A stretch of DNA of 64,000 nucleotides from Flavobacterium sp. (GTDB lineage Bacteria; Bacteroidota; Bacteroidia; Flavobacteriales; Flavobacteriaceae): NCBI GenBank assembly GCA_014379405.1, contig JACMLU010000012.1:62001-126000 (forward strand), read 5' to 3'. Each line of letters opens with the position of its first letter. The first letter of the stretch is position 1. The translations under genes were made by a program, and so were the position numbers. The notes beneath the pieces are model-generated. The model did not search any database, had not been told where the DNA came from, and was given only the letters and a program-made list of their open reading frames with translations. Below are positions 1 to 8,280 of this stretch, one piece after another.

Positions 1-101
1 AAAGCTTTTATTGCTTTTTCGAGTTCTTTACAAAAAAGAATAGGATCGAAACTGACTCTTTCAAGAACAGATTTTGTATAATCGAACATCATTTTAGACA
101 T
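1..101 (-). CDS. Conserved hypothetical protein, 3' end outside the window
   Basis: Reading leftwards from position 101 gives an open frame beginning MSKMMFDYTKSVLERVSF that runs off the window edge after 33 codons. A second possible start, MFDYTK, lies at position 89. The sequence resembles the start of a short hypothetical protein that I recall as common in Flavobacteriaceae, but no function can be assigned. The frame is too short for the supplied length cut-off. The stretch from 102 to 238 holds no recognisable gene. Confidence 0.55.
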   Translation of the reverse strand, partial: MSKMMFDYTKSVLERVSFDPILFCKELEKAIKA

Positions 102-238
102 AATAAATCAAGATTTAGGGTTAGATCTTATTATAAAACATTGTAAAAATAAGATTTTATTTTTAAAAAATATCAAAAATTAACAATAATTTATGAAGTT
201 TTTTATTATATAATTAGATAATTTTTCAACACCAACTA

Positions 239-901
239 TTACCCTTTCCTGGCTCGAAACATTTCTCTTTTTCCAGGTGCGCCTTCGAGTTTTTCTACCG
301 CGAAACCTACCTCGACCATACTTCTTTTAATAACGCCTCGAGCGGCATAAGTCACCAAAACGCCCTTTGGTTTCAGTGCATCATACATTTTTTGAAATAT
401 AGCCGTACTCCACAATTCGGGTTGAACATCATATCCAAAAGCATCAAAATAAATCAAGTCAAATTTTTCTATATCATCAATATCAGCAAAAAATTGTTTT
501 CTTTTGGTGAGATTAAAAGTGTCACTGAAACTAATTTTCTCTTCCCAATTGCATTCATGCATTTCTTCGAAAATGGGTCTTTCCTTTTCAGCATCCAATT
601 CGGCAACATAATTCATCAAGACTGCTTCTTCTATAGAAACAGGATATGCTTCTACACCAACATAATTGATGGATTGATTCATTTTTGGAGCTTCTAGAAA
701 AGTGATAAAAGCATTCAAACCTGTTCCAAAACCAATTTCTAAAATAGAAACCGAATTGTTTTCAAACAAGGAGAGTCCCTTTTTAATAAAAACGTGTTGG
801 GCTTCCTGGATGGCTCCAAATCTGGAATGATAGCATTCGTCCCATTCTTCGATATGAATGGTGGTTGAGCCGTCGCGAGTTTGAATTATATTTCTTTTCA
901 A
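239..901 (-). CDS. mnmD: tRNA (mnm5s2U34) methyltransferase MnmD
   Basis: This 220-residue protein is a Rossmann-fold SAM-dependent methyltransferase. It carries the SAM-binding stretch ILEIGFGTGLNAF near residue 50 and the diagnostic IYFDAFGYDVQPELW block near residue 150. In the MnmC/MnmD family this domain adds the last methyl group of 5-methylaminomethyl-2-thiouridine at the tRNA wobble position. Only the methyltransferase half is present, without the FAD-dependent MnmC1 oxidase domain, so it is a stand-alone MnmD-type enzyme. The start is the ATG at 901, with a TAAATTTG -7 box 45 bases upstream. It is divergent from ilvE. Confidence 0.88.
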   Translation of the reverse strand: MKRNIIQTRDGSTTIHIEEWDECYHSRFGAIQEAQHVFIKKGLSLFENNSVSILEIGFGTGLNAFITFLEAPKMNQSINYVGVEAYPVSIEEAVLMNYVAELDAEKERPIFEEMHECNWEEKISFSDTFNLTKRKQFFADIDDIEKFDLIYFDAFGYDVQPELWSTAIFQKMYDALKPKGVLVTYAARGVIKRSMVEVGFAVEKLEGAPGKREMFRARKG

Positions 902-945
902 AGTGAATTTAGGATTTTTTTGGTATTAACTAAGCAATATTCGGC

Positions 946-953
946 CAAATTTA
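946..953 (-). promoter_or_regulatory. Promoter -7 box for mnmD
   Basis: The minus strand reads TAAATTTG, a full match to the Bacteroidota TAnnTTTG box, 45 bases before the mnmD start. The nearest upstream TTG (980-982) is 26 bases away, longer than usual, so only the -7 element is claimed. Confidence 0.5.
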
Positions 954-1109
954 ATCAAATACCATTTATGTATAACCATCAAAGTTTCCTATTTTTTATG
1001 TATTTCATAAAATCGACTCCACATTTTACATTTTTTTTGGAAGATAAATAAATCTCAATTAAATGCTGTAATTAATGTTTTTTTGACAAGTAATTTGATG
1101 ATTTTTATT

Positions 1110-1117
1110 TAATTTTG
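1110..1117 (+). promoter_or_regulatory. Promoter -7 box for ilvE
   Basis: TAATTTTG matches TAnnTTTG. A TTG at 1083-1085 lies 24 bases upstream, slightly beyond the usual 17-23. The predicted leader is about 65 bases and shows no branched-chain leader peptide or obvious riboswitch. Confidence 0.5.
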
Positions 1118-1184
1118 CAAATGTAAATTCGCATAGAATCATCTTACTTTTTATAAAAATAGTTTTAATATAGAATAACCAATT

Positions 1185-2252
1185 ATGAGTGCAACACAGA
1201 CCAACAAAATTGAAATCATAAAAGCCGCAACTTCAAAAATAAAAGATGTGGATTTTGATAATTTACATTTTGGAGAAGTTTTTACCGATCATTTATTTGA
1301 ATGTAATTATACAAATGGAGAATGGCAAAAACCTGTGGTCAAGCCTTATGCCCCGTTTTTGTTGGATCCATCTGCAAAAGTGTTTCATTATGGGCAAGCT
1401 ATTTTTGAAGGTATGAAAGCTTATAAAGATGACAATAATGACGTTTGGTTATTTAGACCTGATGAAAACTTTAAACGTTTTAATAATTCTGCAATACGAA
1501 TGGCAATGCCTGAAGTTCCAGAATCTATTTTTATGGATGGTTTGAATGAATTATTGAAATTAGATCAAGAATGGATTCAAAAAGGAAACGGAAGCAGTAT
1601 GTATATTCGTCCTTTTATGATTGCTACCGGAACTGGAGTAATTGCTAATCCATCTGAAGATTATAAATTCATGATACTTTTATCACCAGCAAAATCCTAT
1701 TATTCTGGCGAAGTAAAAGTACTGATCGCAGAACATTTCAGTAGAGCCGCCAATGGTGGTATTGGTGCTGCAAAAGCGGCAGGAAATTACGCTGCCCAAT
1801 TTTACCCAACTAATTTGGCCAACAAAGAGGGATTTCAACAAGTAATTTGGACGGATGATGCCACGCATACCAAATTGGAAGAAGCCGGAACAATGAACGT
1901 ATTTTTCAGAATTAATGATACTTTATTGACGGCTCCTGTTAGCGAAAGAATTTTGGATGGTATTACTAGAAAAAGTCTTATCGAAATGGCAAAACGCGAA
2001 GGTATCAATATCGAGGTTCGACCGGTATTAGTTTCTGAATTGGTTGAAGCTGCCGAAAACGGGACCTTAAAAGAAATTTTTGGAGCTGGAACAGCAGCAG
2101 TAGTAAGTGTTATCAAAGGATTCTCTTATCAAGACGTTTATTATGAAATGACAACTGTGCAAAATTCATATGCTTCTCTTTTAAAAGAAAAACTAACCAG
2201 TCTTCAAAATAAACTTTCAGAAGACCCTTTTGGTTGGACTGTTAAAATTTAG
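1185..2252 (+). CDS. ilvE: Branched-chain amino acid aminotransferase
   Basis: This 355-residue class IV PLP aminotransferase interconverts Val, Leu and Ile with their 2-oxo acids using glutamate/2-oxoglutarate. Visible family features are the early GQAIFEGMKAY block near residue 72, the PLP lysine within GAAKAAGNYAAQF near residue 198, and EAGTMNVFF followed by TAPVSERILDGITR. The length suits the larger BCAT type II subfamily. It stands alone: it has its own -7 box and is followed by a strong hairpin terminator. The ATG at 1185 begins a conserved-looking N terminus with no better alternative. Confidence 0.93.
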   Translation: MSATQTNKIEIIKAATSKIKDVDFDNLHFGEVFTDHLFECNYTNGEWQKPVVKPYAPFLLDPSAKVFHYGQAIFEGMKAYKDDNNDVWLFRPDENFKRFNNSAIRMAMPEVPESIFMDGLNELLKLDQEWIQKGNGSSMYIRPFMIATGTGVIANPSEDYKFMILLSPAKSYYSGEVKVLIAEHFSRAANGGIGAAKAAGNYAAQFYPTNLANKEGFQQVIWTDDATHTKLEEAGTMNVFFRINDTLLTAPVSERILDGITRKSLIEMAKREGINIEVRPVLVSELVEAAENGTLKEIFGAGTAAVVSVIKGFSYQDVYYEMTTVQNSYASLLKEKLTSLQNKLSEDPFGWTVKI

Positions 2253-2257
2253 TTGGC

Positions 2258-2358
2258 AGTGTTCAGTTTTTAGTGCTTATTCCAAAATTATAAATAATAA
2301 AAGAGCGGTTTTCAAATTGAAAACCGCTCTTTTTTATATTAACTAAAAACTGAACACT
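2258..2358. repeat. Long inverted repeat of the GTTCAG family enclosing a terminator
   Basis: AGTGTTCAGTTTTTAGT at 2258-2274 is perfectly complementary to 2342-2358. The 17-bp arms enclose the hairpin at 2300-2334. Sequences of the same kind, with GTGTTCAG and CTGAACAC words, recur at 37912-37968 and 44040-44098. Confidence 0.75.
2300..2334. terminator. Bidirectional intrinsic terminator between ilvE and the MazG-like gene
   Basis: AAAGAGCGGTTTTC and its exact complement GAAAACCGCTCTTT flank a 5-base loop, followed by T residues on the plus strand and preceded by A residues. It lies between convergent genes, so it can serve both. Confidence 0.88.
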
Positions 2359-2363
2359 GAACA

Positions 2364-2747
2364 CTACTTTAGTATTTTAGAAAAATCAGGTTTAAAATAA
2401 TTAGGCCCTTTCATCACCTTTCCGTCTTCGCGATAAATAGGTTGTCCGTCTTCGCCCAGTTTACTCATATTGGAGCGCTGAATTTCGTCGAAAACTTCTT
2501 CAATTTTATGTTGCAAACCGTGTTCTATTATGGTTCCGCAAAGAATGTACATCATATCTCCTAATGCATCGGCAATTTCTATTAAATCATTCTTCTGGAC
2601 AGCTTCTAGGTATTCTTCGTTTTCTTCTTTCATCAAATTGTAACGAAGTGTTTTTTTGCTTTCGCCTAAATCGGCTACTGGATTTTCACTATGACCAATT
2701 TTGAAAGCGGTGTGAAATTCCTTTACGGCATTAATTTGCTTTTGCAT
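2364..2747 (-). CDS. MazG-like nucleoside triphosphate pyrophosphohydrolase
   Basis: This 127-residue all-alpha protein has the MazG/HisE-superfamily metal-binding pattern, EEN EE near residue 42 and EIADALGDMMY near residue 57, in the EExxE...ExxD arrangement that coordinates Mg2+. Members hydrolyse nucleoside triphosphates to monophosphate and pyrophosphate, often as housecleaning enzymes; the substrate cannot be read from sequence. The C terminus has a short GxDGxPIYREDGKVMKGPNY-like tail typical of the Bacteroidota subfamily. It is distinct from the HisE domain in hisIE elsewhere in the window. Confidence 0.8.
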   Translation of the reverse strand: MQKQINAVKEFHTAFKIGHSENPVADLGESKKTLRYNLMKEENEEYLEAVQKNDLIEIADALGDMMYILCGTIIEHGLQHKIEEVFDEIQRSNMSKLGEDGQPIYREDGKVMKGPNYFKPDFSKILK

Positions 2748-2802
2748 AATTTTATTTGATTAAATGAGGGAGCAAATTAGTAACTTTTACTAAACAAAAC
2801 CC

Positions 2803-2810
2803 TAAATTTG
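2803..2810 (+). promoter_or_regulatory. Promoter -7 box for the small membrane protein gene
   Basis: TAAATTTG, an exact TAnnTTTG match, ends 17 bases before the ATG at 2828. No clear -33 TTG is seen at the usual spacing. Confidence 0.5.
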
Positions 2811-2827
2811 TCCAAAAAATTTAAACT

Positions 2828-3016
2828 ATGTTTAGTAAAGGACAAATGCTGTTTGCTGGTTTTTTTGTTGTTGTTTTTATAATCGCAATGATTTATGCTT
2901 ATCGAAAAGACGCCAATTTGCACAAAATATTCTACAAAGGAAATTTTAAAATTTTGATTGGGTTTGCCCTTTTTATTGTGCTTTTGTTTGTGATAAAAAT
3001 ATTTTTTAAGCGTTAG
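2828..3016 (+). CDS. Small two-helix membrane protein of unknown function
   Basis: This 62-residue protein consists of two hydrophobic helices (about residues 8-24 and 42-58) joined by a basic loop containing YRKDANLHKIFYKGNFK, and ends in FFKR. The positive residues predict that the loop lies on the cytoplasmic side. A canonical -7 box directly upstream and a hairpin downstream support a real gene. I do not recognise a function. Confidence 0.65.
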   Translation: MFSKGQMLFAGFFVVVFIIAMIYAYRKDANLHKIFYKGNFKILIGFALFIVLLFVIKIFFKR

Positions 3017-3028
3017 ATATAATAAATG

Positions 3029-3050
3029 AGGATGCCCAGTTGAGCATCCT
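3029..3050. terminator. Hairpin between convergent genes
   Basis: AGGATGC at 3029-3035 pairs with GCATCCT at 3044-3050 around an 8-base loop, followed by a T-rich run. It lies between the plus-strand small membrane gene and the end of the minus-strand peptidase gene. Confidence 0.6.
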
Positions 3051-3074
3051 TGTTCTATTTTAATTGACTTTAAA

Positions 3075-5111
3075 TTAGTTTTCCAATGGAAGTAAATTAT
3101 AGTTTTTAGAATAATTCAACATTTGTTCTGCAAAAGATTTAGGTTGTTTTACATCAATCGAAATAATTTCTCCTTTGACATCTAATTTTGGAACCAAAAC
3201 AGGATTTACAAAACCGCTATAAGGAGCCGATGCAAATTGTTTACATCTTTCTAATACTTCAGCGTGTAGTTTTTGATCCACTTTTACACCATAATTCTCA
3301 ACCAAAGCTTTTCCTGCTTCATAATCTCCTTCCGATTTTATACGTTGGAGTTCACACAACAACTCTCCAAATAATTCGTGTAGTTTATCGTAATCCGTAA
3401 TATTGAAATACGTTTTTCCATTGCGAGTTATTTTCTCGATAACATTGTCTTTTTTTCCTTTTTCGAAAGCCCAAGCACTCACGTACTGACGGTTTCTCAT
3501 ATGGGCTTCTTCGATATTTGTACCTGGTTCCAAACGCTCCAGTTGTTCCATCAATCCTTTTCGGATATAGGCATCATAAGACTCCATTCCTAGTTTTTTC
3601 CAATCGTCAACCAAACCTAATTCTTGTAATTTTGGACTGTAAACATAGTACAATCCAACTAAATCTGCTCTTCCTTCTTCGAGAGTGGAAGCGTAACTTT
3701 TCAAGGTTTCTTTTGGAGTTCCCACACCTGGATTTATTTGTCCAGAAGCATGACCAATCACTTCGTGCAGGGCAGTATGCATTTTATCTCCTAATTCGGC
3801 ATATTTTTCAGCCAAGGCAATTTCTTCGGCATCATTTGCAAATTCTTGCAATTTTCCTTTACCTCCAGCTTTTGCATAAGAATCGATAATATTACCCAAT
3901 GAAACTGATTTTGAACCGTGTTCGGCACGAATCCAGTCAGCGTTCGGCAAGTTGACTCCAATTGGCGTTGCAGGAGATGAATCACCAGATTCACCAGCAA
4001 CAACAACCGTTTTATATGAAACTCCAACTACGTTTTTCTTTTTATGTTCTGGAATCAAAGGAGAATTGTCTTCAAACCATTGGGCGTTTTTAGAAACAAC
4101 CTCCATTTTTTTAGACATATCAAAATCCTTGATTTGGATAATGCTTTCATACGAACCTCTGTACCCCAAAGGATCATTATAAACTTCGATAAAACTGTTG
4201 ATGTAGTCAATATTTCCTTCTGTGGCTTGAAGCCAAGCAATATTATATTCGTCCCAAGTTTTTAAACTTCCTGTTTTGTAATAACTGATAAGCAATCCTA
4301 AAGCATCAGCTTGTGGTTTATTTTCGGCAACGTTTTTGGCTTTTTCCAACCAATACACAATTTTATCAATGGCAGAGCCATACATTCCACCACTTTTCCA
4401 AACTTTTTCTTCTAATTGTCCTTTAGAATTGCGAACTAATTTAGAATTTAGCCCATAAGAATAAGGTCTTTTTGTATCAGGACTTGTTTTATTGGCATAA
4501 AAATCTTCCACTTCTTTTGCAGAGATTCCTTTAGCATAAAAATTGATGGCAGAACCTTCCAATAATCCTTTTGATTCATCCAAATTCACTTTCTTGGTAT
4601 CAGCATCATTAAAAAGGACCTCCACTATTGCTGGAGACAAAGTTGTTTTGGTTGCTTTCATCAAACCACTTAAATAAGCTGCAGAAAAAGCAGGCTTGAT
4701 TTTGTCATTAGAATAATGATGATGAATCCCGTTGGCAAACCAGACTCTTTTCAAATAAATTTCAAAGTTTTTCCAGTCGGTTGATGTTTTATCTCCTTTA
4801 TAATTTACATATATATTTTCGAGGGCTTTCCTGATTTTTAAGTTGTTTTTATAATGCTGGTCCCAACCTATATCACGCCCCGAATAACCGGCTTGAGTAA
4901 GATAATAAACTAATTTTTGTTCTTTTAACGTTAGATTTTCCCAACCTGGAATTTGATAACGCAATACTTTTATGTCGGCGAATTGTTCGACAACATATTC
5001 AAAAGGGTCATTTTGTGCTGTTTTTACGGCAGTGGTTTTTGCTGTTTGTGCATTACACGCAAAAGAAACTCCAACGGTCATAAAAACACCTACAATTTTA
5101 AGTAATTTCAT
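3075..5111 (-). CDS. Secreted M49-family (dipeptidyl peptidase III-like) zinc peptidase
   Basis: This 678-residue protein carries the M49 signature HEVIGH near residue 447 (the unusual HExxGH form, with one residue more than HExxH), and a downstream EEGRADLVG near residue 475 giving the third zinc ligand. M49 enzymes remove dipeptides from the N terminus of short peptides. A hydrophobic N terminus ending in FACNAQ looks like a signal peptide with a possible lipobox Cys, so export or lipid anchoring is likely, unlike the cytosolic eukaryotic enzymes. Relatives in this phylum are sometimes mislabelled dihydrofolate reductase. It is monocistronic with a full promoter. Confidence 0.85.
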   Translation of the reverse strand: MKLLKIVGVFMTVGVSFACNAQTAKTTAVKTAQNDPFEYVVEQFADIKVLRYQIPGWENLTLKEQKLVYYLTQAGYSGRDIGWDQHYKNNLKIRKALENIYVNYKGDKTSTDWKNFEIYLKRVWFANGIHHHYSNDKIKPAFSAAYLSGLMKATKTTLSPAIVEVLFNDADTKKVNLDESKGLLEGSAINFYAKGISAKEVEDFYANKTSPDTKRPYSYGLNSKLVRNSKGQLEEKVWKSGGMYGSAIDKIVYWLEKAKNVAENKPQADALGLLISYYKTGSLKTWDEYNIAWLQATEGNIDYINSFIEVYNDPLGYRGSYESIIQIKDFDMSKKMEVVSKNAQWFEDNSPLIPEHKKKNVVGVSYKTVVVAGESGDSSPATPIGVNLPNADWIRAEHGSKSVSLGNIIDSYAKAGGKGKLQEFANDAEEIALAEKYAELGDKMHTALHEVIGHASGQINPGVGTPKETLKSYASTLEEGRADLVGLYYVYSPKLQELGLVDDWKKLGMESYDAYIRKGLMEQLERLEPGTNIEEAHMRNRQYVSAWAFEKGKKDNVIEKITRNGKTYFNITDYDKLHELFGELLCELQRIKSEGDYEAGKALVENYGVKVDQKLHAEVLERCKQFASAPYSGFVNPVLVPKLDVKGEIISIDVKQPKSFAEQMLNYSKNYNLLPLEN

Positions 5112-5154
5112 CGATTTAAGAATATTTAGTTGTTTTATTTATAACATAATACGG

Positions 5155-5185
5155 CAAATGTATATGTTTTTTAAACATTTTACAA
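5155..5185 (-). promoter_or_regulatory. Full promoter of the M49 peptidase gene
   Basis: On the minus strand TTG (5185-5183), 20 bases, then TACATTTG (5162-5155), fitting the TTG-N17-23-TAnnTTTG consensus. It lies 44 bases upstream of the ATG. Confidence 0.7.
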
Positions 5186-5413
5186 TGCATGCATAATATT
5201 TAGCAGAAAATTATGAATAACAAAAAGGAAGCAATATCAATTAAATCAAACATCCTAATATATATTTTTGATTTACTGACACTTAAGTTATAATTTTAGA
5301 ATTTTGGAAAATGAAGTCTCAAAATTGAATTTGAAAAAAAGATAAAACTTTTACGACAGTTAAACGTATTAATAAAATTTCTAACTTTACCACTGAAATT
5401 AATCCAAGCAATT

Positions 5414-6541
5414 ATGAGAATTCTAAAGTATCTTTTTCTTTTACTATTACTTAGTTTAGTGGCATTGTCCATTTTTGTTGCCACTCAAAAAGGAGAATTT
5501 ACAGTTGAAAGAAGTATAATTATAAATTCACCCAAATCGGCGGTGTATAATTATGTTAATGATTCTAATAATTGGAAAGAATGGAATTCATTGGCCGTGG
5601 AAGATTCTCTAATAAAAATTACCCCAACGCAAATCAGTTCCGGCAAAGGCAGTTCTTTTTCTTGGCAAGGAAATGAAGGCGACGGTGACTTACAAACTAT
5701 AAATACCAAAGAAAGTGACAGTATTATTCAAAAAATGAATTTCAACGGAAACGCTGCCGATATTTCGATACATTTCAAAGACACCTTGGGAAAAACAAAA
5801 GTTTCTTGGAAAGCAAAAGGTCAAATGGGTTTTCTTTTTAAGGTAATGACTGCTTTCAATGGTGGTGCTGGAAAAATATTTGGTACTATGTTCGAAAAAA
5901 GTTTGGTTAATCTGGATAAAAAATTGGATTATGAAATAAATACGTTTTCGATAAAAGTGGATGGTTTGGTGAACAAAACCGAAACGTTCTATTTATCACA
6001 AACATTTACTAGCGAATTTTCAAAAGTGGGCAAGAATTCAGGAATTGTTTTCGGCAAGATTACTGATTTCTGCCAAAAAAACAACATCATTATCAGCGGT
6101 AAGCCGTTTGTTATTTATCATACTTATGACACTATCAAAGAACTAACACGATTGTCAATTTGTATACCTATCAAAGATCCTATTTTCATCATTGAAGGTA
6201 GCGATATTTCGTCTAAAACGCTTAAACCGTTCCAAGCCGTAAAAACAACTTTGAAAGGTGATTATTCCCATACACAAAAAGCATTGGACAAAACAGTGGA
6301 TTACCTTCATTCAAAATACCTCACTGCAGACACCGCTTTTTCTCATCTTGAAATTTATACGATAGGCAAAAACGAAATAAATAATCCATCGAAATGGATT
6401 ACGGAAATTTATTATCCAATCAAACAAAAAGCGGTGGCAAAACCTGCTGCTGCTGCTGATGCTGCTGCAGTAATTCCGACAACAAAGGAAGAAGTGGTTC
6501 CAAAAGCTAAAATCGAAAAAGAAATTCCTTCCGAATTTTAA
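5414..6541 (+). CDS. Membrane-anchored SRPBCC protein with GyrI-like effector domain
   Basis: This 375-residue protein begins with one hydrophobic helix (residues 5-23). An SRPBCC/polyketide-cyclase-like ligand-binding fold follows (about 27-165, with SPKSAVYNYVNDSNNWKEWN at its start), then a region resembling the GyrI/SOUL effector-binding domain (about 180-330), and an Ala/Pro/Lys-rich tail. Both folds bind small hydrophobic ligands, so this looks like an envelope-facing binding protein of unknown ligand. It precedes the ECF sigma gene by 61 bases in the same direction, so co-transcription is possible. The domain boundaries are judged by eye. Confidence 0.7.
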   Translation: MRILKYLFLLLLLSLVALSIFVATQKGEFTVERSIIINSPKSAVYNYVNDSNNWKEWNSLAVEDSLIKITPTQISSGKGSSFSWQGNEGDGDLQTINTKESDSIIQKMNFNGNAADISIHFKDTLGKTKVSWKAKGQMGFLFKVMTAFNGGAGKIFGTMFEKSLVNLDKKLDYEINTFSIKVDGLVNKTETFYLSQTFTSEFSKVGKNSGIVFGKITDFCQKNNIIISGKPFVIYHTYDTIKELTRLSICIPIKDPIFIIEGSDISSKTLKPFQAVKTTLKGDYSHTQKALDKTVDYLHSKYLTADTAFSHLEIYTIGKNEINNPSKWITEIYYPIKQKAVAKPAAAADAAAVIPTTKEEVVPKAKIEKEIPSEF

Positions 6542-6602
6542 TATATTTAACTTCGATTAAACCTTTTTAAAAAATTCCATTCTAAACTTATAAATAATAA
6601 CC

Positions 6603-7145
6603 TTGCAAGAAGAACAGGAATTTATTCAAGAATTATTAAATCCCAAAACGCAAAATCAGGCGTTTCAAAAACTCTTGAAAGAATATCAAAAGCCGCTTTA
6701 CAATCATATTCGGAACATTCTTTTGAATCATGACGATACTGACGATGTCTTGCAAAATACTTTCGTGAAAGTATTTCAAAATTTGAATAAATTTAAAGGC
6801 GAAAGCAAGCTTTTTTCATGGATGTATCGCATTGCAACCAATGAGGCTTTGACTTTTTTGAACCATAAAGCAAAACTCGGCGGAGTTAGTTCGGAGACAT
6901 TGCAAAGCAAAGCTATCGATAATTTAAAAGCCGACATTTATTTTGATGGAAACGAAATACAAATCAAATTGCAAAAAGCAATTATACAATTACCCGAAAA
7001 ACAACAACTGGTTTTCAAAATGAAATATTTTGAAGAGTTGAAATATGAAGAAATATCGGAAATTCTAGGGACATCGGTGGGAGCTTTAAAGGCATCATAC
7101 CATCATGCCGTAAAAAAAATTGAAGCCTTTGTAACAACAAATTAA
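6603..7145 (+). CDS. ECF-type RNA polymerase sigma factor
   Basis: This 180-residue protein shows sigma region 2 (DDVLQNTFVKVFQNLNKFKGES, with the core-binding and -10 recognition helices) and region 4 (LPEKQQLVFKMKYFEELKYEEI followed by an SVGALKASYHHAVKKIE helix-turn-helix). There is no region 1 or 3, as in extracytoplasmic-function sigma factors. The start is a TTG at 6603: the frame is closed by TAA at 6591-6593 and no ATG lies between. It heads a three-gene unit with a small membrane protein and a periplasmic protein, the layout expected for a sigma factor with its regulators. Confidence 0.9.
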   Translation: MQEEQEFIQELLNPKTQNQAFQKLLKEYQKPLYNHIRNILLNHDDTDDVLQNTFVKVFQNLNKFKGESKLFSWMYRIATNEALTFLNHKAKLGGVSSETLQSKAIDNLKADIYFDGNEIQIKLQKAIIQLPEKQQLVFKMKYFEELKYEEISEILGTSVGALKASYHHAVKKIEAFVTTN

Positions 7146-7169
7146 ACTTTTTGACTTTTTTTAAGTCTA

Positions 7170-7592
7170 ATGAATATTATGAAAACATTTAAACTTGATA
7201 ACGAACCGAAAATGGAATCCGGATTTAAAATCCCCGAGAATTACTTTGACAATTTCTCGGCAAGAGTAATGGAACAATTATCGAAAGAAGAACCAAAAAC
7301 AATTTCTCTTTTTGAAAGAAGGAAAACTTGGATTTATGCAGCAGCGGCAGTTTTGGTTTTAGCCTTAACCATCCCTGTTTACAATAATTTTTACAGTCAT
7401 TCAACAGAAATTGATGAAACAACATTAGAGAATTACATTAGCTATCATTCCACTGTTTCAGATGTAGATTTAGTTAACCTTCTTAATGAAAAAGATATTC
7501 AAAAAATTAATATCGATTTGAATATTGATGACAAGCTAATAGAAAATGAACTTTCGCAAGACAACAATTTAGAACACTATATATTAAATTAA
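7170..7592 (+). CDS. Single-pass membrane protein, candidate anti-sigma factor
   Basis: This 140-residue protein has a cytoplasmic-looking N-terminal segment (residues 1-50), one transmembrane helix (about 54-72, YAAAAVLVLALTIPVY) and an acidic outer segment. The IPENYFDNFSARVMEQL motif near residue 20 recurs in proteins placed next to ECF sigma genes in Bacteroidota. It lacks the classical ZAS zinc motif. It starts 24 bases after the sigma gene and ends 6 bases before the next gene, so all three are surely one transcript. An anti-sigma role is inferred from topology and position only. A start at 7179 is also possible. Confidence 0.6.
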   Translation: MNIMKTFKLDNEPKMESGFKIPENYFDNFSARVMEQLSKEEPKTISLFERRKTWIYAAAAVLVLALTIPVYNNFYSHSTEIDETTLENYISYHSTVSDVDLVNLLNEKDIQKINIDLNIDDKLIENELSQDNNLEHYILN

Positions 7593-7598
7593 GACCCA

Positions 7599-8054
7599 AT
7601 GAAAACAAATAAAACACTTCTTATCATATTATTTTTACTTTCAATTCCCTCTTTTGCACAACAACCATCGGGAGAAAAGAAAGAGCAAATCAGAACCTTG
7701 AAAGTGGGTTTCATCACCAATGAATTGTCATTGACAACAGAGGAAGCTTCCAAATTTTGGCCTATTTACAACGCTTTTGATGACAAACAATATGAATTGA
7801 AAAACCAAAAAATGAAAGCATTCAAATCCAGAATGGATGATGATGCTTTGGACAAAATGAGCGAAAAAGAGGCTGCGGCTCTTCTTGCCCAAATGGAAAA
7901 TACCGAGGATGATTTATATGTATTACGTAAAAAATTTGTCGCTAACCTAAAAGGAGTTTTGCCTGCAAAAAAAATCATAAAATTAAAAAAAGCCGAGGAC
8001 GATTTTAAAAGAAAATTATTACAGCAATATCGCGATAAAGGGCACAAAAAATAA
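7599..8054 (+). CDS. Periplasmic Spy/CpxP-like protein, putative sensor of the ECF system
   Basis: This 151-residue protein has a clear signal peptide (residues 1-20, ending SFAQQ) and a mature part that is helical and highly charged. It includes LTTEEASKFWPIYNAFDDKQYELK, the pattern of Bacteroidota proteins annotated as sensors of ECF sigma factors and related in build to Spy/CpxP. Those bind misfolded protein or metal in the periplasm. With the preceding membrane protein it would complete an envelope-stress circuit feeding the sigma factor. It is followed by a strong terminator. Confidence 0.7.
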   Translation: MKTNKTLLIILFLLSIPSFAQQPSGEKKEQIRTLKVGFITNELSLTTEEASKFWPIYNAFDDKQYELKNQKMKAFKSRMDDDALDKMSEKEAAALLAQMENTEDDLYVLRKKFVANLKGVLPAKKIIKLKKAEDDFKRKLLQQYRDKGHKK

Positions 8055-8080
8055 TTTTTTCTTCTTTTAAAAATTAAAGA

Positions 8081-8113
8081 AAACCAAGAAATAGTTTAAA
8101 CTGTTTCTTGGTT
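8081..8113 (+). terminator. Terminator of the ECF sigma operon
   Basis: AAACCAAGAAA (8081-8091) pairs with TTTCTTGGTTT (8103-8113). The interior AGTTTAAACT is itself a palindrome, so the whole element forms one long stem with a single U-G step. A T run follows. Confidence 0.85.
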
Positions 8114-8280
8114 TTTTTTATTTAATATCGATACATATTTTTTATTTTACAATTTTAAAAATCAAATAAACTGCTATTTTAAAGGTGTTTACAGATACAT
8201 AAAGATATTTTTGATTGTCTCTATATTTTATTGGCACAGTAATTGGATAATCAAAATCAAATAACTTAATCTTATTAATC

